From the NCBI GenBank assembly GCA_023404095.1, contig JAEYDD010000032.1, positions 1-64,000 of the forward strand: a DNA stretch of 64,000 nucleotides, in the 5' to 3' direction. Below, in pieces: positions 44,315 through 52,012 of the stretch. Source of the stretch: Pseudomonadota bacterium (lineage in GTDB: Bacteria; Pseudomonadota; Alphaproteobacteria; Rhizobiales; Rhizobiaceae). The notes beneath the pieces were generated by a model, which did no database searches, was not told the origin of the DNA, and saw only the letters and a list, made by a program, of their open reading frames with translations. The stretch's first letter is position 1, and every line of letters starts with the position of its first letter. The position numbers and the translations under genes were made by a program.

Positions 44315-45298
44315 ATGAAGCGCCTTCTTCTGATCGGTGCCGCGCTCGCGGCTCTGGCGGCCCCGCTTTCGGCAAATGCCGCAGACAAGATCCTCAACGC
44401 CTCCTACGACGTCGCCCGTGAGCTGTTTGCTGCGGAAAACGAGGCTTTCGTCAAGCAGCATCCCGGCGTCACCGTCGATCAGTCGCATGGCGGCACGTCG
44501 AAGCAGGCACGCGCGATCGTCGAGGGCCTCGAGGCCGACGTGGTCACCTTCAACCAGGTCACCGACATCGATTTCCTCGTCAAGAACGGCTTCGTCGCCG
44601 AGGACTGGCAGAAGAAATTCCCCAACAACGCCTCGCCGTTCTATTCCTTCCCGTCGTTTCTCGTTCGCGCAGGCAACCCGAAGAACGTCAAGGACTGGGA
44701 CGACCTCGCCCGTGACGACGTGAAGGTGATCTTCCCCAACCCGAAGACCTCCGGAAACGCCCGCTACACCTATCTCGCCGCCACGGCCTACGCGAAAGAG
44801 AAGTTCGGCGGCGACGAGGCAAAGGTGAAGGAATTTGTCACCAAGATCTTCGACAACGTCCCGGTCTTCGACACCGGCGGACGCGCCGCAACCACCACGT
44901 TCGTCGAGCGCGAGATCGGCGACGTCATCATCACCTTCGAGGCCGAGACGAAGGCGATCGCCAAGCAATACGGCACGGACAACTTCCAGCAGGTCGTTCC
45001 CTCCGTCAGCCTGCTCGCCGAGTTCCCCGTGGCCGTCGTCGACAAGGTCGCCGAGAAGCACGGCACGCAGGAGCTGGCGAAGAACTATCTCGACTTCCTC
45101 TATGCGCCGGAAGGACAGAAGATCGCCGCAGAGTTCGGCCACCGCGTCCTGGACGAAAAGGTCGCAGCCGAGTTCAAGGACCAGTTTCCGGAGATTCGCC
45201 TCGTGAAGGTGGAAGAGGTCTTCGGCGGCTGGCCGGAGGCCTCCAAGGAGCATTTCTCCGACGGCGGAATCCTCGACAGCATCTACGGCAACCGATAA
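44315..45298 (+). CDS. sbp: Sulfate ABC transporter substrate-binding protein
   Basis: Periplasmic sulfate (or thiosulfate) receptor of 327 residues with a 22-residue signal peptide (MKRLLLIGAALAALAAPLSANA). The sulfate-binding family pattern is clear: NASYDVARELF at the mature start, QSHGGTSKQARAI, FPNPKTSGNARYTYLAA and TFEAE. The ATG lies after GGAGAAAC. It is the first gene of sbp-cysT-cysW-cysA. A stem-loop separates it from cysT and probably lets the receptor accumulate above the membrane parts. Confidence 0.96.
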   Translation: MKRLLLIGAALAALAAPLSANAADKILNASYDVARELFAAENEAFVKQHPGVTVDQSHGGTSKQARAIVEGLEADVVTFNQVTDIDFLVKNGFVAEDWQKKFPNNASPFYSFPSFLVRAGNPKNVKDWDDLARDDVKVIFPNPKTSGNARYTYLAATAYAKEKFGGDEAKVKEFVTKIFDNVPVFDTGGRAATTTFVEREIGDVIITFEAETKAIAKQYGTDNFQQVVPSVSLLAEFPVAVVDKVAEKHGTQELAKNYLDFLYAPEGQKIAAEFGHRVLDEKVAAEFKDQFPEIRLVKVEEVFGGWPEASKEHFSDGGILDSIYGNR

Positions 45299-45319
45299 AC
45301 ACCACATCGGTGTCGATCC

Positions 45320-45347
45320 GGACCGGCGGGCGCAAACCCGCCGGTCC
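45320..45347 (+). terminator. Intercistronic stem-loop between sbp and cysT
   Basis: A perfect 11-bp inverted repeat (GGACCGGCGGG / CCCGCCGGTCC) with a 6-base loop lies between the sbp stop and the cysT start, without a full T-run. In ABC operons such structures protect the 3' end of the receptor message and reduce transcription of the downstream genes. Confidence 0.7.
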
Positions 45348-45371
45348 TTCGTTTGCGAAAGGACGAAGATA

Positions 45372-46193
45372 GTGAAACGGCGCGTTCTGCCCGGCCTGCC
45401 ACTCTCGCTGGGAATCACGCTTGTCTATGCGGCGATCATCATCGTCCTGCCGCTGATAGCGCTCGTCTTCAAGGCCGCCAGCCTCGGCCCCGCCGACTAT
45501 TGGCGCATCATTTCGTCGGACCGGGCCGTGGCCAGCTATGTCGTGACGATCTCCTGCGCTTTCGTCGCAACGCTCTTCAACCTCGTCTTCGGCCTGGCGC
45601 TCGCCTGGGTGCTGGTGCGCTACCGCTTCCCCGGCCGGCGCATCGTCGACGCGCTGGTCGACCTGCCTTTCGCCCTGCCGACCGCCGTCGCCGGCATATC
45701 GCTGACCACGCTCTTCGCCGTGAACGGCTGGTTCGGCGGGCCGCTGTCCGCGCTCGGCATCAAGGTCGCCTATACGCCGCTCGGCATCATGATCGCCATG
45801 GCCTTTACCAGCCTTCCCTTCGTCGTCCGCACCGTCCAGCCCGTGCTGGAGGAGCTTGATCCGACCCTTGAGGAGGCCGCGCAGACGCTGGGCGGCAGCG
45901 ATCTCTCGATCTTCGCCCGTGTCGTCCTGCCGCTTCTGACCCCCGCCCTTCTCGCCGGCGTGTCGCTCTGCTTCGCCCGCAGCCTCGGCGAGTTCGGCGC
46001 GATCATCTTCATCGCCGGCAACCAGCCGTTCGAGACGGAGATCACCGCGCTTCTGGCCTTCATCCGGCTGGAGGAATACGATTATCCGGCCTCCGCCGCG
46101 ATCGCTTCCGTCATGCTGATCGCAGCCTTCGTCATGCTGGCCGTGACGAACCTGATGCAGGCGCGCGCCCTTCGCTATACCGTGAGAAACTGA
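45372..46193 (+). CDS. cysT: Sulfate ABC transporter permease CysT
   Basis: Inner membrane permease of 273 residues with six spans. The EAA loop that contacts the ATPase reads EEAAQTLGGSDLSIFARVVLP, and the LPFALPTAVAGI stretch is typical of CysT/CysU. The first codon is GTG, 9 bases after AAAGGACG. cysW starts 4 bases after the stop. Confidence 0.95.
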   Translation: MKRRVLPGLPLSLGITLVYAAIIIVLPLIALVFKAASLGPADYWRIISSDRAVASYVVTISCAFVATLFNLVFGLALAWVLVRYRFPGRRIVDALVDLPFALPTAVAGISLTTLFAVNGWFGGPLSALGIKVAYTPLGIMIAMAFTSLPFVVRTVQPVLEELDPTLEEAAQTLGGSDLSIFARVVLPLLTPALLAGVSLCFARSLGEFGAIIFIAGNQPFETEITALLAFIRLEEYDYPASAAIASVMLIAAFVMLAVTNLMQARALRYTVRN

Positions 46194-46197
46194 CCTG

Positions 46198-47094
46198 ATG
46201 GCAAAGCATCTCTCCGGCCGCCGACCGCCGCGTATCGGCGATGCCCCGAATTTCCGCCGCGCGCTCATCGGCATCGTCCTGTTCCTCGTGGCGGCCGTCG
46301 TCATCGCACCGCTGGCGGTGATCGCGTCCCATGCCTTCTCCAAGGGCCTTCCCTATTTTGCCGCCGCGATCGCCGAGCCGGATACGCGGCACGCGATTAT
46401 GCTGACTGTGGTGACCGCCCTGATCGCCGTTCCGATCAACACCGCCTTTGGAATTGCCGCCGCATGGGCGATCACCAAGCACGACTTTCCCGGCCGGAGG
46501 CTGCTGCTGATCGTCATCGAAATCCCCTTCTCGATCTCGCCGATCGTCGCGGGCGTTTCCTATCTCTTCGTCTATGGCCTGCAGGGCCTGTTCGGCCCTG
46601 TGCTGGAAGCGGCCGAGCTGAAGATCATGTTTGCCCTGCCGGGGATCGTGCTTGCCAGCATGTTCGTCACCGCCCCCTTCGTCGCGCGCGAACTGATCCC
46701 GCTGATGCAGGCGCAGGGACGCGACCTGGAGGAAGCGGCAACCTCGCTCGGCGCAAGCGGCTGGCGCACCTTCTTCACGGTGACGCTGCCCAACATCAAG
46801 TGGGCGCTGCTCTATGGTGTGGTGCTCTGCAACTCGCGCGTGATGGGCGAGTTCGGCGCCGTGTCGGTGGTTTCGGGCAATATTCGCGGCCAGACGAACA
46901 CGCTGCCGCTGCACATCGAGCTTCTCTACCATGACTACGATGCCGTCGGCGCCTTTGCCGCGGCCTCGATCCTCGCCACGCTCGCCGTCATTACCCTCAT
47001 CGTGAAGGTGGCCCTGGAGCGGCAGGGTGCGGGTCGCCGCAGCCGCCCGGCTTCCCTTGCCGGCAACGATAGCCTTTCGGAGGTCAAGCCTTGA
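46198..47094 (+). CDS. cysW: Sulfate ABC transporter permease CysW
   Basis: Second permease of the sulfate importer, 298 residues with six spans. Its EAA loop is EEAATSLGASGWRTFFTVTLPNIKWAL, and NSRVMGEFGAVSVVSGNIRGQTNTLPL is the CysW signature. Its stop overlaps the first codon of cysA (TTGA), which couples their translation. Confidence 0.96.
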   Translation: MAKHLSGRRPPRIGDAPNFRRALIGIVLFLVAAVVIAPLAVIASHAFSKGLPYFAAAIAEPDTRHAIMLTVVTALIAVPINTAFGIAAAWAITKHDFPGRRLLLIVIEIPFSISPIVAGVSYLFVYGLQGLFGPVLEAAELKIMFALPGIVLASMFVTAPFVARELIPLMQAQGRDLEEAATSLGASGWRTFFTVTLPNIKWALLYGVVLCNSRVMGEFGAVSVVSGNIRGQTNTLPLHIELLYHDYDAVGAFAAASILATLAVITLIVKVALERQGAGRRSRPASLAGNDSLSEVKP

Positions 47095-48113
47095 AAATCC
47101 GCCTCGACAACGTCGTCAAGACCTTCGACACCTTCCGCGCCGTCCACGGCGTTTCGCTCGATATCGAGAGCGGCGAACTCCTCGCCCTGCTCGGCCCCTC
47201 CGGCTCCGGCAAGACGACGATCCTGCGCATGGTCGCCGGTCTCGAATATGCCGACGGCGGCCACATCTATTTCGGGACCGAGGACGCGACCGACATTCCC
47301 GTGCGCGAGCGCGGCGTCGGCTTCGTCTTCCAGCATTACGCCCTGTTTCCCCATATGACCGTTTCGGAAAACATCGCCTTCGGCATGAAGGTGTCGAAGG
47401 TGAAGCGATCGGCCGAGGCCATCCGCGAACGGGTCGAGGAGCTTCTGGCGCTGGTGCAGCTTTCCGGTCTCGGCGAGCGTTTCCCGGGCCAGATCTCCGG
47501 CGGCCAGCGCCAGCGCGTCGCACTCGCCCGCGCCCTTGCCGTCGATCCGCGCGTGCTCCTGCTCGACGAGCCCTTTGGCGCACTCGATGCCAATGTCCGC
47601 CGTGACCTTCGCCGCTGGCTGCGCAAGATCCACGACGAACTGGGCATCACCACGCTCTTCGTCACCCACGACCAGGAAGAGGCGCTCGACCTGGCCGACC
47701 GCGTCGTCATTCTCGACAAGGGGATGATCGTCCAGCAGGGCACCCCCGAACAGGTATGCCGGCATCCGGAAAACGCCTTCGTCATGCGCTTTCTGGGCGA
47801 CGCCAACAGCCTGCCGGCGACCGTGCGTGACGGCACGGCCTATGTGCAGGACGTGGCCTTTGACGCTGCAGGTCTGGCGGACGGTTCTGCCGAAGTGCTG
47901 TTCCGTCCCGCCGACGTGGCTTGGCGCGAGGACGGCCAAGGCGTTCCGGCGCAGATCGTCCGTGTTCTGGACAGGCCGGATTCACGCCGGGTGCTGGCCA
48001 AGACCACCGGCGGCCAGTCGATCGAGTTCGATACCGCGCCGGAATTCCCCCACCGCAAGGGCGAGGCCGGCTTCATCGACATCCGCCGGCCACGCATCTA
48101 CAAGAACGGCTGA
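47091..48113 (+). CDS. cysA: Sulfate ABC transporter ATP-binding protein CysA
   Basis: ATPase of the sulfate importer, 340 residues. Walker A GPSGSGKT lies at 35-42, the signature ISGGQRQR and Walker B VLLLDEPF follow, and a TOBE-like regulatory domain covers about 240-340. The first codon is TTG at 47091, preceded by a strong GGAGG and overlapping the cysW stop as TTGA. Confidence 0.96.
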   Translation: MKIRLDNVVKTFDTFRAVHGVSLDIESGELLALLGPSGSGKTTILRMVAGLEYADGGHIYFGTEDATDIPVRERGVGFVFQHYALFPHMTVSENIAFGMKVSKVKRSAEAIRERVEELLALVQLSGLGERFPGQISGGQRQRVALARALAVDPRVLLLDEPFGALDANVRRDLRRWLRKIHDELGITTLFVTHDQEEALDLADRVVILDKGMIVQQGTPEQVCRHPENAFVMRFLGDANSLPATVRDGTAYVQDVAFDAAGLADGSAEVLFRPADVAWREDGQGVPAQIVRVLDRPDSRRVLAKTTGGQSIEFDTAPEFPHRKGEAGFIDIRRPRIYKNG

Positions 48114-48144
48114 TTGCCGCCCGTCACAGGTCAGTTGCCAAGCG

Positions 48145-48831
48145 TCAGGCGTCAGGGGCCGAAGCAACGGCGGCCCTGATCAACGCCTTGGCATCCTCGC
48201 TGTCCCAGACGGCAGGGCCGTTCATCGCGGAGACGAGGCAACCCTTCTCATCCATCAGAAGCGTCACAGGCAGGCCGAAGGCAAGCCCTTCCTTCTTCAG
48301 CGCATTGAAGACGCCCATTGAGCTGTCGCGATAATAGCCGAGGTCATGCACCCCTGTTTCGTCGAGAAAGGCCTTCGGCTTCTCGTCGGTGCCGGTGTCG
48401 ATATTGATCGCCACGACCTCGAAGCGATCGCTGCCGAGTTCCTTCTGCAGTGCGTTCAGCGCCGGCATTTCCTCGCGGCATGGCACGCACCAGGTCGCCC
48501 AAAGATTGACCAGGAGCGACTTGCCGGCGAAGTCTTCGATCGTCCGCTTCTGCCCGTCGGGACCGTCGAAGGCGAGCGCCGGCAGCGAGCGCGGTTCGTC
48601 CACTGCCATCATCGCAGCGACCTGTCCAGTAAACAGCGGCGTCAGTGCCGCAGCCTTGTCCCTCGCCAGGGGGCACTGCTGGCCGACGGCTGCGGCCGTC
48701 GCATCCTGCCCGGCATTGCCAGACCCGCTCTCCATCACGTATACCGCTGCCGCACCGGCGAGGATTCCGGCAAGTGCGGCTACCGCGATCAGTTTTCTGA
48801 CCGGGCGGCCCGGCCTCTTCTCGACTGTCAT
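48145..48831 (-). CDS. tlpA: TlpA-type periplasmic thiol-disulfide oxidoreductase
   Basis: Membrane-anchored thioredoxin-like protein of 228 residues. One N-terminal span (LIAVAALAGILAGAAAVYVM) puts the thioredoxin domain in the periplasm; its active site is WCVPC within LWATWCVPCREEMPALN. TlpA reduces cysteines of copper-handling and cytochrome maturation proteins in rhizobia. GGAGA precedes the ATG. The argH start codon lies only 25 bases away on the other strand. Confidence 0.95.
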   Translation of the reverse strand: MTVEKRPGRPVRKLIAVAALAGILAGAAAVYVMESGSGNAGQDATAAAVGQQCPLARDKAAALTPLFTGQVAAMMAVDEPRSLPALAFDGPDGQKRTIEDFAGKSLLVNLWATWCVPCREEMPALNALQKELGSDRFEVVAINIDTGTDEKPKAFLDETGVHDLGYYRDSSMGVFNALKKEGLAFGLPVTLLMDEKGCLVSAMNGPAVWDSEDAKALIRAAVASAPDA

Positions 48832-48856
48832 TTCATTCTCCAGGATAGGCAATCCC

Positions 48857-50260
48857 ATGGCTGACGAAAAATCTGAGACCCAGTCCTCGAACCAGATGTG
48901 GGGTGGCCGTTTCGCTTCGGGCCCGGATGCGATCATGGAGGAGATAAATGCCTCGATCGGCTTCGACAAGAAGCTCTACGCCCAGGACATCCGCGGCTCG
49001 ATCGCCCATGCCACCATGCTGGCCCATAAAGGCATCATTTCCGCCGATGACAAGGACAAGATCGTCGCAGGGCTCCAGCAGATACTGGCGGAGATCGAAA
49101 GCGGCGCGTTCGAATTCTCCCGCAAGCTGGAAGATATCCATATGAACGTCGAGGCGCGGCTTGCTGCCCTCATCGGCCCTGCAGCCGGCCGCCTGCACAC
49201 CGCCCGCTCGCGCAACGACCAGGTGGCGCTCGATTTCCGCCTCTGGGTGAAGGAGGAACTGCAGAAGACGGAGAAGATGCTGACCGCGCTGATAGCAGCC
49301 TTCCTCGACCGCGCCGAAGAGCACGCCGATACCGTCATGCCCGGCTTCACCCATCTGCAGACCGCCCAGCCCGTGACCTTCGGTCATCACTGCATGGCCT
49401 ATGTGGAGATGTTCGGGCGCGACCGGGCTCGCGTGCGCCACGCCATCGAACACCTGGACGAAAGCCCGATCGGCGCCGCAGCGCTCGCCGGTACCGGCTT
49501 CCCGATCGATCGTCACATGACTGCCCAGGCGCTCGGCTTTCGCGAGCCGACCCGCAACTCGATCGACACCGTGTCAGACCGCGACTTCGCGCTGGAATTC
49601 CTCTCCATCGCCGCGATCGCCGCCACGCATCTGTCGCGCCTGGCCGAGGAGATCGTCATCTGGTCGACCCCGCAGTTCGGCTTCATCCGCCTTTCGGACG
49701 CGTTCTCGACCGGCTCCTCCATCATGCCGCAGAAGAAGAACCCGGACGCAGCCGAACTGGTGCGCGCCAAGACCGGCCGCATCAACGGTTCGCTGGTCGC
49801 TCTCCTCACGGTGATGAAAGGCCTGCCGCTCGCCTATTCCAAGGACATGCAGGAGGACAAGGAACAGGTCTTCGATGCCGCAGAGAATCTGGAGCTTGCG
49901 ATCGCCGCCATGACCGGCATGGTTCGCGACATGACGGTCCGCACCGACCGGATGAAGGCGGCCGCCGGTTCGGGCTACTCGACCGCCACCGATCTCGCCG
50001 ACTGGCTGGTGCGTGAGGCCGGCCTGCCCTTCCGCGACGCCCACCACGTCACCGGCCGCGCAGTGGCGCTGGCCGAGCAGAAGGGGTGCGAGCTTTCCGC
50101 GCTGTCGCTCGACGAGTTGAAGGCGATCAATCCCGCAATCACCGAAAAGGTCTATGACGTACTGACCGTCGAGGCGTCTGTCGCAAGCCGCACCTCGTTC
50201 GGCGGAACCGCGCCGGCAAACGTCCGCCAGCAGATCGCCTGGTGGCGCGGGCGCAACTGA
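48857..50260 (+). CDS. argH: Argininosuccinate lyase
   Basis: Last step of arginine synthesis: splits argininosuccinate into arginine and fumarate. The 467-residue protein has the superfamily signature GSSIMPQKKNP and the conserved HTARSRNDQVALD and THLQTAQPVT regions. The ATG is preceded by AGGATAGG; the open frame extends upstream into tlpA antisense without family resemblance. lptM and lysA follow in the same direction. Confidence 0.97.
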   Translation: MADEKSETQSSNQMWGGRFASGPDAIMEEINASIGFDKKLYAQDIRGSIAHATMLAHKGIISADDKDKIVAGLQQILAEIESGAFEFSRKLEDIHMNVEARLAALIGPAAGRLHTARSRNDQVALDFRLWVKEELQKTEKMLTALIAAFLDRAEEHADTVMPGFTHLQTAQPVTFGHHCMAYVEMFGRDRARVRHAIEHLDESPIGAAALAGTGFPIDRHMTAQALGFREPTRNSIDTVSDRDFALEFLSIAAIAATHLSRLAEEIVIWSTPQFGFIRLSDAFSTGSSIMPQKKNPDAAELVRAKTGRINGSLVALLTVMKGLPLAYSKDMQEDKEQVFDAAENLELAIAAMTGMVRDMTVRTDRMKAAAGSGYSTATDLADWLVREAGLPFRDAHHVTGRAVALAEQKGCELSALSLDELKAINPAITEKVYDVLTVEASVASRTSFGGTAPANVRQQIAWWRGRN

Positions 50261-50378
50261 GGGGCGACGGATCAATATCCTTGTGCGATTCATGAGAAGA
50301 ATCAGGGTGCACAAACGCATCCGGCTTCTGCTAAGTGTTGCACACCCAATCGAGACCGCTTTCGGAGCCACGAACCGC

Positions 50379-50558
50379 ATGACACTCAAGACCACTGCCA
50401 GGCTGGCCTTCGTCCTTGTTCTTTCGGCGACGGTGATTTCGGCCTGCGGCCGCAAGGGTGATCTCGAGGTACCCGGCGCGGCATCCAGCAAGCCCGCCGA
50501 AAAGGGCAAGAAACAGCAGGTCGAGGACAGGCCCTTCCTGCTCGACCCGCTTCTCTGA
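50379..50558 (+). CDS. lptM: Small lipoprotein of the LptM type
   Basis: 59-residue lipoprotein. The signal peptide ends in the lipobox VISAC followed by GRKGDLEVPG, the conserved GxKGxLxxP pattern of LptM (YifL), which assists maturation of the LPS translocon LptDE by mimicking LPS. The rest is a Lys-rich tail. The position directly before lysA is conserved across Proteobacteria. Longer in-frame ATGs would spoil the signal peptide. Confidence 0.9.
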   Translation: MTLKTTARLAFVLVLSATVISACGRKGDLEVPGAASSKPAEKGKKQQVEDRPFLLDPLL

Positions 50559-50570
50559 CGGAACAGACAC

Positions 50571-51839
50571 GTGAACCATTTCGAATATCGCGACGGCGTT
50601 CTCCATGCGGAGGACGTGCCCGTTCCGGAAATCGCCAAGGCGGTCGGCACGCCCTTCTATTGCTACTCGACAGCGACGCTGGAGCGCCATTTCAAGGTGT
50701 TCTCCGAGGCGTTCGAAGGCGTGGATGCGCTGGTCTGCTACGCCATGAAGGCCAATTCCAACCAGGCCGTGCTGAAGACGCTTGCACGCCTCGGCGCCGG
50801 CGTAGACGTGGTTTCCGAAGGCGAACTGCGACGCGCGCTCGCAGCCGGCGTGCCAGCGGAGCGCATCATGTTTTCCGGCGTCGGCAAGACCCGGCGGGAA
50901 ATGGACCTTGCGCTGGAAGCCGGCATCTACTGCTTCAACGTGGAATCGGAACCCGAACTGGAGGTTCTCAACGCCCGCGCGGTGAAGGCCGGCAAAAAGG
51001 CCCATGTCTCGTTCCGCATCAATCCCGATGTCGATGCGCGCACCCACGCCAAGATTTCGACCGGCAAGAAGGAAAACAAGTTCGGCATCACCTGGGAACG
51101 GGCGCGCGCCGTCTATGCCCGCGCCGCCGAATTGCCGGGCATCAAGGTAACCGGCATCGACATGCACATCGGCAGCCAGATCACCGAGTTGCAACCCTTC
51201 GAGGATGCCTTCCGGCTGTTGCGGGAACTGGTGCAGACGCTGCGCGCCGACGGCCACACGATCGACCACGTCGACGTCGGCGGCGGTCTCGGCATTCCCT
51301 ACCGGAGCGACAATTCGCCCCCGCCACTCCCCGATGCCTATGCGCAGATCGTCAAGAACGAGCTCCAGGGCCTGGATTGCAGGATCGTCACCGAACCCGG
51401 CCGCCTGATCGTCGGCAATGCCGGCATTCTTGTCACAGAAGTCATCTACGTGAAGGACGGAGGCGAGAAGACGTTCGTCATCGTCGACGGTGCCATGAAC
51501 GACCTGATCCGGCCAACGCTGTACGAGGCCTGGCACGAGATCCGCCCGGTCGTGATTTCCGCAGCCAACGCGCCTCGTATCCGCGCCGACGTCGTCGGCC
51601 CTGTGTGCGAGACCGGCGACTATCTCGCGCTCGATCGCGAGATGGCCATGCCCAAGCCGGGCGAACTCATCGCAGTCGGTTCGGCCGGCGCCTACGGCGC
51701 GGTCCAGGCGGGCACGTACAATTCGCGGCTGCTGGTGCCCGAGGTCCTGGTCAAGGGCGGCGAATTCCACGTCGTCCGGCCGCGTCGGACCTACGAGGAA
51801 CTCATCGGGCTCGATTCGGTACCGGACTGGCTCGCCTGA
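50571..51839 (+). CDS. lysA: Diaminopimelate decarboxylase
   Basis: PLP enzyme that makes lysine from meso-diaminopimelate. The 422-residue protein carries the PLP Lys60 in CYAMKANSN, the glycine loop HVDVGGGLGIPY and the C-terminal active-site Cys in GPVCETGDYLA. The first codon is GTG, 12 bases after the lptM stop, with a GGAAC-like site. lysC, the first enzyme of the pathway, lies 39 kb away in the same window. Confidence 0.97.
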   Translation: MNHFEYRDGVLHAEDVPVPEIAKAVGTPFYCYSTATLERHFKVFSEAFEGVDALVCYAMKANSNQAVLKTLARLGAGVDVVSEGELRRALAAGVPAERIMFSGVGKTRREMDLALEAGIYCFNVESEPELEVLNARAVKAGKKAHVSFRINPDVDARTHAKISTGKKENKFGITWERARAVYARAAELPGIKVTGIDMHIGSQITELQPFEDAFRLLRELVQTLRADGHTIDHVDVGGGLGIPYRSDNSPPPLPDAYAQIVKNELQGLDCRIVTEPGRLIVGNAGILVTEVIYVKDGGEKTFVIVDGAMNDLIRPTLYEAWHEIRPVVISAANAPRIRADVVGPVCETGDYLALDREMAMPKPGELIAVGSAGAYGAVQAGTYNSRLLVPEVLVKGGEFHVVRPRRTYEELIGLDSVPDWLA

Positions 51840-51856
51840 AACGGCTGAGTGGCCGG

Positions 51857-51881
51857 GCGACCGCTCCGGCCGGGCGGTCGC
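51857..51881 (+). terminator. Stem-loop after lysA
   Basis: GCGACCGC / GCGGTCGC is an 8-bp inverted repeat with a 9-base loop, starting 17 bases after the lysA stop. A T-run is missing, so termination is probably partial. Confidence 0.4.
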
Positions 51882-52012
51882 ATGCCCTGCGACCCTCTCC
51901 GTAAAGTGATCACGATTTTGCGCGCGCCCTCGCCTTCGCCACAAAGGATGTTATCCTTGGGGTCAATGGCCGCGTAGCGTGCCGTCTGCAAGCCTGCGCG
52001 AATCGAGGATAG

